Source: an uncultured Planctomycetaceae bacterium (GTDB lineage: Bacteria > Planctomycetota > Planctomycetia > Planctomycetales > Planctomycetaceae). Taken from it: a DNA stretch of 64,000 bases. This document shows, in pieces, positions 19,708 to 28,746 of the stretch (its first letter is position 1; each line of letters begins with the position of its first letter). A program made the translations under genes and the position numbers. Location of the stretch: positions 1 through 64,000 of the forward strand of contig CALSLT010000039.1 of assembly GCA_943787265.1 (NCBI GenBank), given 5' to 3'. The notes beneath the pieces were generated by a model. That model saw nothing but the letters and a program-made list of their open reading frames with translations, had not been told where the DNA came from and searched no databases.

Positions 19708-21807
19708 ATGAATCATCAACGCTGGCTCCAACCACTTCTGATTACATTCTTACTATGCTGCGCGGCACCACTCTCGGTGGCGGACGATGAGCCTGCTGCG
19801 CAGAAGCAGAAGGCGATGGAGCACCAGACAGCGGAGCCTTTCACGATCGCGGTTTTGGCTGACACCCAGTACTACTGCGACTGTCGGCTCAAGTTATCTG
19901 CCAAGTGGGGCAATGGAGACTTGCGGCGTTACTTCTTCAAACAAACGGAATGGGTGCGCGACAATCAGCAACGGCTCAATATCAAGTTTCTCGTCCACGA
20001 AGGTGATATCGTGCAGGCCGATGCCCCAGAGGAATGGGCCATCGCCAAAGAAGCGATGTCTGTATTAGACGGGAAAGTGCCCTACTGCATGTGCCTGGGA
20101 AACCACGACATGGGTTTTGAGAAAGCGGACAATAAATATGGCGGCAATATCGCCGTTAACAGGACCACGCATTTCAACACCTACTTTCCTCGCGAAAAAT
20201 TTGCGGCGCGGCCGGAGTTTGGCGGCACCTTCGACCCGGATCGCCATGACAATTCCTGGTATCAATTCGAGGCCGCAGGGCTGAAGTTCATTATTGTCTC
20301 TCTTGAGTATCACCCCCGCGACGCAGTCCTGGATTGGGCGAACGGAATAGTTGCCGAACATCCTGACCACCGTACCATTGTCCTGACGCACGCCTACCTG
20401 AAAGGGAATAAGACAAGAACCACCAATAAGCTGAAACTCAAAGGCAACAACGGCGAGCAGATGTGGCAAAAGTTCGTCAGGAAACACAAGAACATGTTCA
20501 TGGTTCTCTGCGGTCACTTCAGTGGAGAGGCCGTTCTTACCTCGACCGGAGATCATGGAAACCAGGTCCACCAGATTTTGAGCGACTACCAGGAGATGAA
20601 CAACGGCGGTGAATCATGGCTGCGTTACATGGTCTTCAAGCCAGAGAAAAACAAGATCAGCATCCACACCTACAACCCCGCGCTCGACAAATTCAGGAAC
20701 GGCCCTTCCAGCAGGTTCGACCTTGACTATCCAATGACGCTGCTTCCCAAAGCCGGGGATGACAATGCTCAGCATAAGACTGATTCGGTCAAAGAATTGG
20801 CGGATCGCGTCCGCGCACTTGTGAATGGTCAGCCGCTCAGATTCCCTAATCAGCACTGGGTTCGAGGCGCGTATTATGCAGGGCTGATGGCCATGTATGA
20901 AAGCACGGCGGATCGTGCCTATCTGGATGATTGCATAAAATGGGGCAAGCAGGTTTCCTGGCGGATTAAGGAGCAGGGGGGCGGGCCTTATGAAAGCGGA
21001 GCCTATCCGCTGGTTTGCGGCCAGATTTGGTATGGCTGTTATCAGGCAAAAAAGGATGAGCTGATGATGCAGCCCACCCTCGCGTTTCTCGAAGACCCAA
21101 AGATTGAGAACCCTGTGTCCGCGCCTGGGAAATGGTATTTGGAAAACACCGGCCACCGCTTTGTGGATGGGCTGTTTACCGCACCTCCGCTGCTCGCGAT
21201 GTTGTATCAAATGACCGGAGATGAAAAATACGTGGACTGGATGGATGCCTGCTTTTGGGACGTGCACAAAGAAATCTTTGACCACGATGCGGGCCTGTTC
21301 TATCGGGACGCGCGTTCCAAACCTCGGAAGACGAAGAACGGGAAAAAAGTGTTATGGTCCCGAGGCAACGGGTGGGCTTTTGGCGGGCTGACCCGAATCC
21401 TGAAACACCTCCCCCAACGTCATGCAAGCTATGCCCGCTATAAGGCGTTGTATATTCAAATGGCCGAGTCATTGGCAAAGCGACAACAAGCCGATGGGTT
21501 CTGGCGAAGCAACCTTGATGATCCTGAACAGTATCCAATGAAGGAAAGCAGCGGGACTGGGTTCTTCTGCTACGGCATCACTTGGGGAATCAATAATGGG
21601 ATCTTAAACAAAGAGCGTTTTCTTCCGGTTGCAAGGAGGGCATGGACCGCGCTTGCTTCGGTTGTCAACGAAGACGGCCAGGTCGGATGGAGTCAACCCG
21701 CCGGAGGTGGTCCCGGCAAAGTTTCGGAAGCAGACACCTCGAAATTTGGTACCGGTATCTTCCTGCTAGCCGCTAGTGAAATTTATCAACTCGAGCTGGA
21801 ACAATGA
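19708..21807 (+). CDS. Metallophosphoesterase - GH105 (unsaturated glycuronyl hydrolase) fusion
   Basis: 699 residues with a signal peptide (1-25). The N-terminal half is a calcineurin-like phosphoesterase: metal ligands are seen in ADTQ (51-54), HEGDIV, CLGNHDMG (about 130) and LCGHFSGE. The C-terminal half (about 355-699) matches GH105/GH88, with LWSRGNGWAFGG and SSGTGFFCYGITWG. GH105 enzymes remove 4,5-unsaturated uronic acids left by polysaccharide lyases acting on rhamnogalacturonan or ulvan. It follows the GH2 gene and the chimeric remnant on the same strand. The pairing of a phosphoesterase with GH105 is unusual. Joining of two adjacent genes is the likely origin. Confidence 0.87.
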   Translation: MNHQRWLQPLLITFLLCCAAPLSVADDEPAAQKQKAMEHQTAEPFTIAVLADTQYYCDCRLKLSAKWGNGDLRRYFFKQTEWVRDNQQRLNIKFLVHEGDIVQADAPEEWAIAKEAMSVLDGKVPYCMCLGNHDMGFEKADNKYGGNIAVNRTTHFNTYFPREKFAARPEFGGTFDPDRHDNSWYQFEAAGLKFIIVSLEYHPRDAVLDWANGIVAEHPDHRTIVLTHAYLKGNKTRTTNKLKLKGNNGEQMWQKFVRKHKNMFMVLCGHFSGEAVLTSTGDHGNQVHQILSDYQEMNNGGESWLRYMVFKPEKNKISIHTYNPALDKFRNGPSSRFDLDYPMTLLPKAGDDNAQHKTDSVKELADRVRALVNGQPLRFPNQHWVRGAYYAGLMAMYESTADRAYLDDCIKWGKQVSWRIKEQGGGPYESGAYPLVCGQIWYGCYQAKKDELMMQPTLAFLEDPKIENPVSAPGKWYLENTGHRFVDGLFTAPPLLAMLYQMTGDEKYVDWMDACFWDVHKEIFDHDAGLFYRDARSKPRKTKNGKKVLWSRGNGWAFGGLTRILKHLPQRHASYARYKALYIQMAESLAKRQQADGFWRSNLDDPEQYPMKESSGTGFFCYGITWGINNGILNKERFLPVARRAWTALASVVNEDGQVGWSQPAGGGPGKVSEADTSKFGTGIFLLAASEIYQLELEQ

Positions 21808-21878
21808 GAAGACGTGATTCTTTGAATAAAGCAGCGGTTGCAACAGCGGCTTCTCCGGTGCTGGCGACAGGCCCCCTT
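21804..21878 (+). pseudogene. Truncated Tat-leader remnant
   Basis: A 24-codon frame, overlapping the previous stop (ATGA), encodes a twin-arginine type leader (MRRRDSLNKAAVATAASPVLA) and then stops. Such leaders usually head oxidoreductase or DUF1501-like genes, so this is probably the 5' stump of a deleted gene. The following frame (21891-22091) reads like a protein C-terminus (VVTGDEQQVGESLASKLLDW) that I cannot assign. Confidence 0.55.
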
Positions 21879-22100
21879 TGATATTCCTCATTGTTCGTTC
21901 TCAATCGATGCGACTACGTCGATGCCGGTGCCCATGTCGTGACCGGAGACGAACAGCAAGTTGGCGAAAGCCTCGCCAGCAAGCTGTTGGACTGGGTGGA
22001 CCTGCGGCAATCCGCCCCGGCTAAGTCCAGCGAAAACGACACTGCCGAACCGTTGGTGGTTGGGCAAACCAAAGCAATCAAAACATCGTGAGATAGACGA

Positions 22101-23093
22101 ATGACATTTGAAGCCCTTGTCGTCGAAGAAACGGGCGAAGCAGAAGTTTCCGCTTCCATACAACAGTTGACTGAAGACAGGCTGCCTGCGGGCAACGTCA
22201 CGGTCGCTGTCGAATACACCACCGTCAACTACAAAGACGGACTCTGTATGCAGGCAAAGAACGGACTCGTGCGAGAGTACCCACATGTGCCGGGAATCGA
22301 CTTTGCGGGAACCGTCGAAACATCGGACGACTCGCGCTACAAGCCCGGCGACAAAGTCATCCTGACGGGTTGGCGAGTTGGCGAAACGCACTGGGGAGGC
22401 TTCTCGCAGAAGGCTCGCGTCAATGCAGATTGGCTCGTGCCGTTGCCCGATGGCCTGACAACAAGGCAAGCGATGGCCATTGGAACGGCTGGTTTCGCAG
22501 CAATCCTCGCAATCGTTGCCTTGGAAGATCACGGTCTCAAGCCCGATCAGGGCGAAGTGCTGGTCACCGGCGCCGCCGGCGGAGTCGGTTCGATCGCGAC
22601 TGCGATTCTTGGCAACCTCGGATACAAGGTTGCAGCAGTGACAGGCCGACCGGAAACCGCAGACTATTTGAAGTCGCTCGGTGCGAGTCACATCGTCGCT
22701 CGCAACGACATCGACACCGCGTCAAAGAAACCACTCGAATCCGAAACGTGGGCCGGTTGCGTCGATGCGGTAGGCGGCGAGATGCTCTCGCGAGTTCTCG
22801 GCCAGTTAGAATACGGTGCATCCGTCGCCGCCGTCGGACTGGCAGGCGGAGCGAAGCTGCCAACAACCGTCATCCCCTTCCTCCTTCGCGGTGTCAACTT
22901 GCTGGGAATAGACAGCGTGATGCAGCCATACAAAAACCGCGTGAGAGCATGGCAACGCATCGCGACTGTTCTGCCACTAGAAAAACTCGATGCCATGATC
23001 CGTCCTGCAAACTTGTCCGCCGTACCAGAGTTGGCGGAAGAAATTCTTAAGGGAAAGATCAAGGGGCGAATCGTTATCGATGTCAATGCATGA
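22101..23093 (+). CDS. acuI: YhdH/AcuI-type NADPH-dependent acrylyl-CoA reductase / quinone oxidoreductase
   Basis: A 330-residue zinc-independent MDR-family reductase with no signal peptide, so cytoplasmic. Family features are VNYKDGLCMQ near residue 45, PHVPGIDFAGTV, the GWRVGETHWGGF loop, the Rossmann motif VTGAAGGVGSIA and a C-terminal KIKGRIVIDVN. AcuI reduces acryloyl-CoA to propionyl-CoA in dimethylsulfoniopropionate and acrylate metabolism, which would fit a marine habitat, but close homologues act on other enones. It starts 10 bp after the unassigned C-terminal remnant at 21891-22091 and is flanked by remnants, so it appears isolated. Confidence 0.88.
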   Translation: MTFEALVVEETGEAEVSASIQQLTEDRLPAGNVTVAVEYTTVNYKDGLCMQAKNGLVREYPHVPGIDFAGTVETSDDSRYKPGDKVILTGWRVGETHWGGFSQKARVNADWLVPLPDGLTTRQAMAIGTAGFAAILAIVALEDHGLKPDQGEVLVTGAAGGVGSIATAILGNLGYKVAAVTGRPETADYLKSLGASHIVARNDIDTASKKPLESETWAGCVDAVGGEMLSRVLGQLEYGASVAAVGLAGGAKLPTTVIPFLLRGVNLLGIDSVMQPYKNRVRAWQRIATVLPLEKLDAMIRPANLSAVPELAEEILKGKIKGRIVIDVNA

Positions 23094-23213
23094 CGACCCC
23101 GCGTTCGGCAATTAAGACTCGAATCTGATCTACTGTGATAGAGGTCGGCGGCTCACGACCCTCCCAGTGAGACGCAGGAAATCAACCGCTGATGGAACAA
23201 GGACGGGGATGGG

Positions 23214-23408
23214 ATGGCATCGAAGTCCGAGTGGGATTCGGCGAGACCCACATGGAAGTGGCTCTTTGACCACATCGACAAAGACAAGAACGGACAACTC
23301 GACCGGGCTGAGTACAAGGCCTGGCAAACCTACAAGAAGGAACATCCGGATTGGCACAAGTCCCTGCGGGATAGTCTCAACCAAGGCAGTGTGAAGCAGC
23401 GCAACTGA
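23214..23408 (+). pseudogene. EF-hand fragment
   Basis: A short frame, preceded by an in-frame stop, encodes two EF-hand loops: WNKDGDGMASKSEW just before the ATG, then DKDKNGQLDRAEY. It closely resembles the C-terminus of the EF-hand protein ending at 27049 (DKNNDGKIDTDEYQ...). It is either the tail of a deleted EF-hand gene or a very small calcium-binding protein; a remnant is more likely because no start with a clear ribosome site is present. Confidence 0.5.
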
Positions 23409-23454
23409 CGCCGTTTTGTTGTCCGAGTGAAGGTAACATGAAAATGGAACTGAC

Positions 23455-25095
23455 ATGCAAAGATACGATTCGATAAACGCGATCGCTGGATGCCTCCTAT
23501 TAGGCGTTTTCTGCGGAACAGGTGTGTTCGCCGAAGAACATACTACAAAGGCACCGCCATCGATCTTCGAGGAGACGCATACCGCGCCCGACGTTAAGGA
23601 TTGCCCCTTGCGCATCGTGGTGGAAGCGACACAAAGAAATGCGGTTGCGGATGGTGTGCTGCTGGCACACGGCGGGAATGTAACCGGCTACTCGCTGCAT
23701 GTGGAACAGGGGATTCCGGTCTTTGAAGTAACCCAGCAAAAAAAAATCTTCCGGGTCGCCTGGCCGGAGCCGGTGAAAGGGAAAATGCGAATTGTTGCCG
23801 ATCTTGGCGACAATGAAATGAGTCTTTCTGTGAATGGAGAGCCTAAGGTGTCCGCAACATCTCCGGGACTGTTGCGCGCCCAGCCGAAAATTGGTTTGTC
23901 GGTCGGCTACGATGCCCGCAGTAATGCCGGGTCCTACGAAGTTCCCAATCCTTACAACGGAACGATTCTTTCGACGCGCATCGATGCGGGCGGAACGCCT
24001 CCGGCTGTGGCGAAAGTGATGCCGCGCAGTGAAATTGAAGCGGGTCTGGCTTCGCATGATAAAGCGCTCTTCATTAAAGAAGGCTGGATTCGCGACCCTT
24101 ACATTATTCTTGGACCGGATCATTATTATTACCTGACAGGAACCACCCCGAATCCTGGCGATCCGCGTGAACAGTCTGATCCCTACAACACCGGACTGGG
24201 TGATGAATCGATCGTTGGGTGGAAAGCACAGGTCTGGCGGAGTACGGATCTTATTGATTGGGAGTCGCTCGGCACGCCGTTTACCTTGAAGGAGGGTATC
24301 TGGTTTGAGAAACGTCCTAAACGTTTTGACGACGTGCCGGAAAAACTGTGGTTCCTCTGGGCGCCGGAAGTGCATTGGCTGGGCGACCGCTGGGCATTGA
24401 CGCATACCAGTCCGTCGCCGGTTCGCGGTGCTAATCTCGCATTAACTGAAGGTGCTGATCTGAAGGGCCCATGGACTCATCCAATGGGGGCTGAAATCGG
24501 GCACCGGCATGATCCTTCGCTATTTAAGGATGATGGAACCTGGTACCTCCTTTATGGGAACACGCAGGTCGTTCCGCTGAATGCGGATTTCAGTTTGACC
24601 ACGGCCGATCCGGTTCAGATTGATCCCTCCGGCAGCCGCACGACGCCCGCAGGCGATACCCTTTCAGTGATCGGCCATGAAGGTGCCACCATGCGGAAGA
24701 TCGGCGATAAATATGTCCACATAGGTACCGCCTGGTCGACGGATACGGGCCGCAAGGGCTCATATAATCTCTATTATTGCACGGCGGATAAAATCACAGG
24801 CCCCTTCGGCGAACGTAAGTTTATCGGGCGCTTCCTGGGGCATGGCACGCCGTTTCAGGACAAGCAGGGCCGCTGGTGGTGCACCGCCTTCTACAACGGA
24901 AATATTCCGCCGGTTGGGCGCGAGGGAATTGAGGCACGTGACTTGAGTGCAACGGCCCAAACCATCAATCAGCGTGGCGTTACGATTGTTCCGCTCGATG
25001 TGAAAGTGCTTGAAGACGGTGAAATTTACATCCGCGCCAAGGACCCAGCCTATGCCAATCCTGGTCCGGATGAAGTTCAGCAATTTGCTAAGTAA
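23455..25095 (+). CDS. Secreted GH43-like five-bladed propeller glycosidase
   Basis: 546 residues with a signal peptide (1-26). An N-terminal concanavalin-like beta-sandwich (about 45-185) precedes a GH43-type propeller. The first catalytic Asp lies in GWIRDPYIILGPDHYYYLTG (near 214), followed by RSTDLIDWESLG and WAPEVHWLGDRW, and later HDPSLFKDDGTWYLLYG. Family members release arabinose, xylose or galactose from side chains. Codon use is visibly more A/T-ending than in neighbouring genes, for instance in the tract coding DHYYYLTG, which hints at transfer from a related heterotroph. The fragment at 19265 is a relative. Confidence 0.85.
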   Translation: MQRYDSINAIAGCLLLGVFCGTGVFAEEHTTKAPPSIFEETHTAPDVKDCPLRIVVEATQRNAVADGVLLAHGGNVTGYSLHVEQGIPVFEVTQQKKIFRVAWPEPVKGKMRIVADLGDNEMSLSVNGEPKVSATSPGLLRAQPKIGLSVGYDARSNAGSYEVPNPYNGTILSTRIDAGGTPPAVAKVMPRSEIEAGLASHDKALFIKEGWIRDPYIILGPDHYYYLTGTTPNPGDPREQSDPYNTGLGDESIVGWKAQVWRSTDLIDWESLGTPFTLKEGIWFEKRPKRFDDVPEKLWFLWAPEVHWLGDRWALTHTSPSPVRGANLALTEGADLKGPWTHPMGAEIGHRHDPSLFKDDGTWYLLYGNTQVVPLNADFSLTTADPVQIDPSGSRTTPAGDTLSVIGHEGATMRKIGDKYVHIGTAWSTDTGRKGSYNLYYCTADKITGPFGERKFIGRFLGHGTPFQDKQGRWWCTAFYNGNIPPVGREGIEARDLSATAQTINQRGVTIVPLDVKVLEDGEIYIRAKDPAYANPGPDEVQQFAK

Positions 25096-25184
25096 AAACT
25101 AAACCAGACCAACGAGAAGAGTTTGAAAAGTCAGCTCAAACACGCAGTTCATCTATTGGAAATAAAAGGCCGGGAGTTCAACAC

Positions 25185-27049
25185 ATGAAATCAAACGATC
25201 AAAAACTCACCATGATTACCTGCCTGCTGGCCGGAGCGCTTTCGTTCGCCGCCGTCGCGCAGGAATCCCCGGAAAAGGCGCCTGACTCAATCGATTCGGA
25301 GCAGCCCCTCTCCCCGGAAACCGAAATGGCCATCATGAAGGTCATGAACCTGGAGAACCGCATTCAGGCGCTTCAGACGGTTCCGGTAAAGATGACTGAT
25401 AACGAGTTGGCAGGCCATTTTTCCGGAACGTGGATCTGCTTCACGACGATGAGACTGAATGGTCAGCTGGGGCGTGGGATCATGGAAATACGACTCGAAC
25501 AAGAGGGAGATGAACTCGTTGGAGAGGGCGCGCAGCTCAAGCACCCTTTTGATCCCCCTTCCACAATTCGCCCCATCGGCACCCGATCGGCGACGGTGAG
25601 CGATTTCATCGGCCAATTCAAGAAGGCTCGAAAACACCACATGGTCGTGATCGAGAGGCGGAGAGTGAATGGCCCGACTTGGGCTACTTTTACCGCCGTC
25701 ATGGCTGGTGATGGCCGTACTGCACGTGGCACACTTGTCAATGCAGGCGGAAACTACGGATTGATGTTCATGGTGAGGCGCGAATTCCTTTCCGACTTCA
25801 AGCATCTGCTGACCGAAGAAGGGCGTCAGGCAGAGGCCGTGCGCAGGTGGATCGGAATTGAAAAACTCGAAGCTGCCCTGGACACCGCGAGTATGGACAC
25901 AGCTCGAATCGAGTGGTGGCAACAAGACCGGGACCGCGACGGCAAACTGCAATACGAGGAATTCCCGCATCCTGAATGGGAGCGTGCCAATCGCAACGGT
26001 GACGACGTCGTCGACTGGGCGGAGGAAGTGTCAGATCGCGTTCTCAAGAAGTTGGCTGAGGAGGGAGACTTTCTCGCCAAGCATGGCAACGACTCGCAAA
26101 AGCAATGGCCGTCGATTTATGCCTGGGGCGTTGCTCACCCCGGTTTTGAACAGACCTTCCACTTCGTCGATTGGGATCGCGATGGAAAGATCACTTCGGC
26201 GGAATACACGGCCTTTGAGGATCAGTTGGACGCTTACAACGATCCATCCTTCCCGACGACAAACCAAAAAGGACAAACCCGCGAAGACCTTCGGTCGAAG
26301 AAAGGCACGGGGAAGAAATCAAAAGGCGTCATGAAGACCAAGCCCAACGCGAACCCGCACCTTGTGCAAATGGAGGCCACCTTCAGCGAAGAGAAGCTGG
26401 CCAAGTCACGGGAGATGTGGGCCGCTCTCGATAAGAATCACGATAACGTCTGGCAATACGATGAGTTTCCGCATCCAGATTGGAAGCGTGCCAATCGCGA
26501 TGGCGATGACGGATTGAGCTGGAAGGAAGAATTAGCCGACCAAATCTTCAGGAATCAATCGCGCACCTATCCGAAAAAATACGGCTCCACGTCGCAGAAG
26601 GAATGGCCCACTCAGGAGCCTGGAACAAGGATCGGGCCGACTTCCAGCAGCTTTTCGCGTTCATCGACTGGGATCACGACGGGGTGATCACGGCTGCCGA
26701 ATACGAGGTCTTCGACGTGCAGATCAAGTCCTACACGGACGGTTCCTATCCCAAGACGAATGAGCAGGGAGAGACTGGAATGGAGGTCTTCAAGCGACTG
26801 GCGGCTGAGGCCCCCAAAAAAGCTGCGCCAAAAACCGCCCCATCTCGAAAGACATCGTGGAATTCTCAGGAAGAATGGGACCGCGATAGGCCGACCGTGA
26901 AGTGGATCTTCCCGTTTATCGACAAGAACAACGACGGCAAGATCGACACCGATGAGTACCAAGCCATTCAGGAATATAAAAAGACGCGCCGCGATTGGCT
27001 GAATCAGGCTCGCAAGGAACTTGGATTGACCACCCCGGAGGACCAGTAA
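25185..27049 (+). pseudogene. EF-hand repeat protein with one frameshift
   Basis: A secreted protein (signal peptide about 1-26) with an N-terminal beta-rich domain (75-190) and a C-terminal half built of EF-hand pairs. Loops include DRDGKLQYEEF, NGDDVVDWAEE, DRDGKITSAEY, DHDGVITAAEY and NNDGKIDTDEY. Two units of about 140 residues are internal repeats of each other (SQKQWPSIYAW... and SQKEWP...GAWNK). The frame breaks near 26604, where KEWPT must shift to continue as SGAWNKDRADFQQLF; the second part is 26603-27049. A single-base error or mutation would explain this. Calcium-dependent binding outside the cell is inferred. Confidence 0.75.
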
Positions 27050-27720
27050 TGGCCACGATCGCTTTTGACGTCTACGGAACGCTGATCGATACCGACGGCG
27101 TGGTAGAGCGATTGCGCGAGTGGATCGGTTCACAGGCTGAGACGTTTTCGCAAACCTGGCGTAGCAAGCAGCTTGAGTATTCGTTTCGGCGAGGGCTCAT
27201 GCGGCGTTACGAGAACTTCGCGGTTTGTACGCGTCATGCCCTGGATTATTGCTGCGCCGAATATGAAGTGTCTTTTTCTGCAGGGCAGAAAGACGCGTTG
27301 CTGCAAAGCTATCGCGCGTTGCCTGCGTTTGGAGACGTCGAAGAGAGTCTGGTCGGGTTGAAGGCTGAAGGCCATCGCCTTTTTGCGTTTTCCAACGGCA
27401 GCTCCGAGGCAGTCGAGGAAGTTTTGCAGATCAATGGCCTGCGTGAATGGTTTGAGGGCGTCGTGAGTTGTGACGCGCTGAAGACCTTCAAGCCGAACCC
27501 GGATGTCTACCACTATTTCATGAGGGAAGCAGGCGGCTCAAATGACGCGTGGTTGATTTCCGGCAATCCGTTTGACGTGATCGGCGCCGTCTCGGCGGGC
27601 ATGAAGGCGGCCTGGGTTAAGCGGTCCAACAGAGCGGTCTTTGATCCATGGGAAATCGAACCCTGCGTTACCGTCAAAAGCATGAACGAACTATGTGAGA
27701 AGATAGCCAGCCAGAGATAA
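27049..27720 (+). CDS. HAD-family hydrolase, haloacid dehalogenase type II-like
   Basis: 223 residues from the ATG that overlaps the upstream TAA (TAATG). HAD motifs: DVYGT (motif I, Asp nucleophile near residue 7), FSNGS (motif II), K in LKTFKPNPDVY (motif III) and SGNPFDVIGAVSAG (motif IV). The layout matches (S)-2-haloacid dehalogenases, which hydrolyse C-halogen bonds, although many relatives act on phosphate esters. It is cytoplasmic. It may be co-translated with the EF-hand gene by coupling, but no functional link is apparent. Confidence 0.87.
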   Translation: MATIAFDVYGTLIDTDGVVERLREWIGSQAETFSQTWRSKQLEYSFRRGLMRRYENFAVCTRHALDYCCAEYEVSFSAGQKDALLQSYRALPAFGDVEESLVGLKAEGHRLFAFSNGSSEAVEEVLQINGLREWFEGVVSCDALKTFKPNPDVYHYFMREAGGSNDAWLISGNPFDVIGAVSAGMKAAWVKRSNRAVFDPWEIEPCVTVKSMNELCEKIASQR

Positions 27721-27756
27721 CGCGAAATGATGCCGAGAGAATATTGAGGAGCATCT

Positions 27757-28372
27757 ATGAAACTTCCCACTTACTCCACTACAGCGAAAACTCTCAGGCT
27801 CTTCGCACTTTGTCTTGCCGCTTGTACATCATCGTTTCAAGTGGCCAGTGCAGAGCGTCCCAGTGTGCTTTTTATTAATGTCGATTATTGGAACGACTGG
27901 AACAGCGTACTTAAAGGGCACCCTCAGGCCATCACGCCGAACATTAAACGGCTCGCTGAGCGCGGGGGTCGTGTTCAACAACGCCATCTGTGCGTCGCCG
28001 ACGTGCCTGCCGTCGCGGACCGCGCTCTTTTCGGGGATTCACCCGGCGCGCTCCGGCAAGATTGTCAACGATAATGGAATGCATTCGTGGCGCTTCTATG
28101 TTCCTGATGCGGTAACACTGCCCAAACATTTATCTGGCAACGGTTGGAGAAGCATCGGCATTGTTAACATTGGTGGAACCGGCAACGACGTCCTCAACGG
28201 CAACTCCGGCAGCGATACGATCACCGGAGAAGATGGCGACGACAAACTCCTCGGCGGATCAGACCCGGACTCACTCAACGGCGGCCTCGGCAACGACACC
28301 ATCCGAGGCCACGGCGGAACCGACATCCTCATCGGCGGAGGCGACACCGACGTCGACGCCATCACCCAATGA
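27757..28372 (+). pseudogene. Truncated, frameshifted sulfatase N-terminus fused to RTX calcium repeats
   Basis: A signal peptide and sulfatase start (ERPSVLFINVDYWNDWN, about residue 33) run to a frameshift near 27960. The next frame continues GVVFNNAICASPTCLPSR, with the C-L-P-S-R formylglycine motif, up to NGWRSIGIVN. At about 28165 the sequence switches abruptly to RTX nonapeptide repeats (GGTGNDVLNG, SGSDTITGEDGDDKLLGG and further copies) and stops at 28372. About three quarters of the sulfatase is missing. It is a recombination joint, adjacent to the recombinase locus. Confidence 0.8.
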
Positions 28373-28457
28373 TCACGAGCACCCAGACGAATCAGGAAGC
28401 ACTACCCTGATACTGTCGTCCGATTGAACATAATCTCAACATACCCGTTGAACGCAC

Positions 28458-28503
28458 CTGTAGTCACATTTCAACGCTCCGGTCGACCAGCCCGGAGCAG
28501 ATT
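28458..28503 (+). repeat. Dispersed GGTCGACC repeat, copy B
   Basis: It contains CTGTAGTCACATTTC and then CGGTCGACCAGCCCGGAGC, matching copies A and C. It lies upstream of the tyrosine recombinase and points towards it, while copy C lies downstream in inverted orientation. The remainder of 28373-28746 has no gene I can support. Confidence 0.75.
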
Positions 28504-28746
28504 CGCAGGTCCTGTTGCCCGAGACCACTGACTGATTGACCTACAGTTTGCGTCACCGTGGCTGAGCTCTTTGGATCGACACACCACATATGCGGCTCGA
28601 CGTTTGCCGGACCGGAGTTGTCAGGATGGTTCTCTGTATTGAATCTTCAACCACACGGTGACGGGATGTCCGGCAGGATGCACAACAGAGCGGTCGACGG
28701 ACTGGATTCAGCATGACGCACAGGTTGGCGGCTCGGGAGCCTGCCG

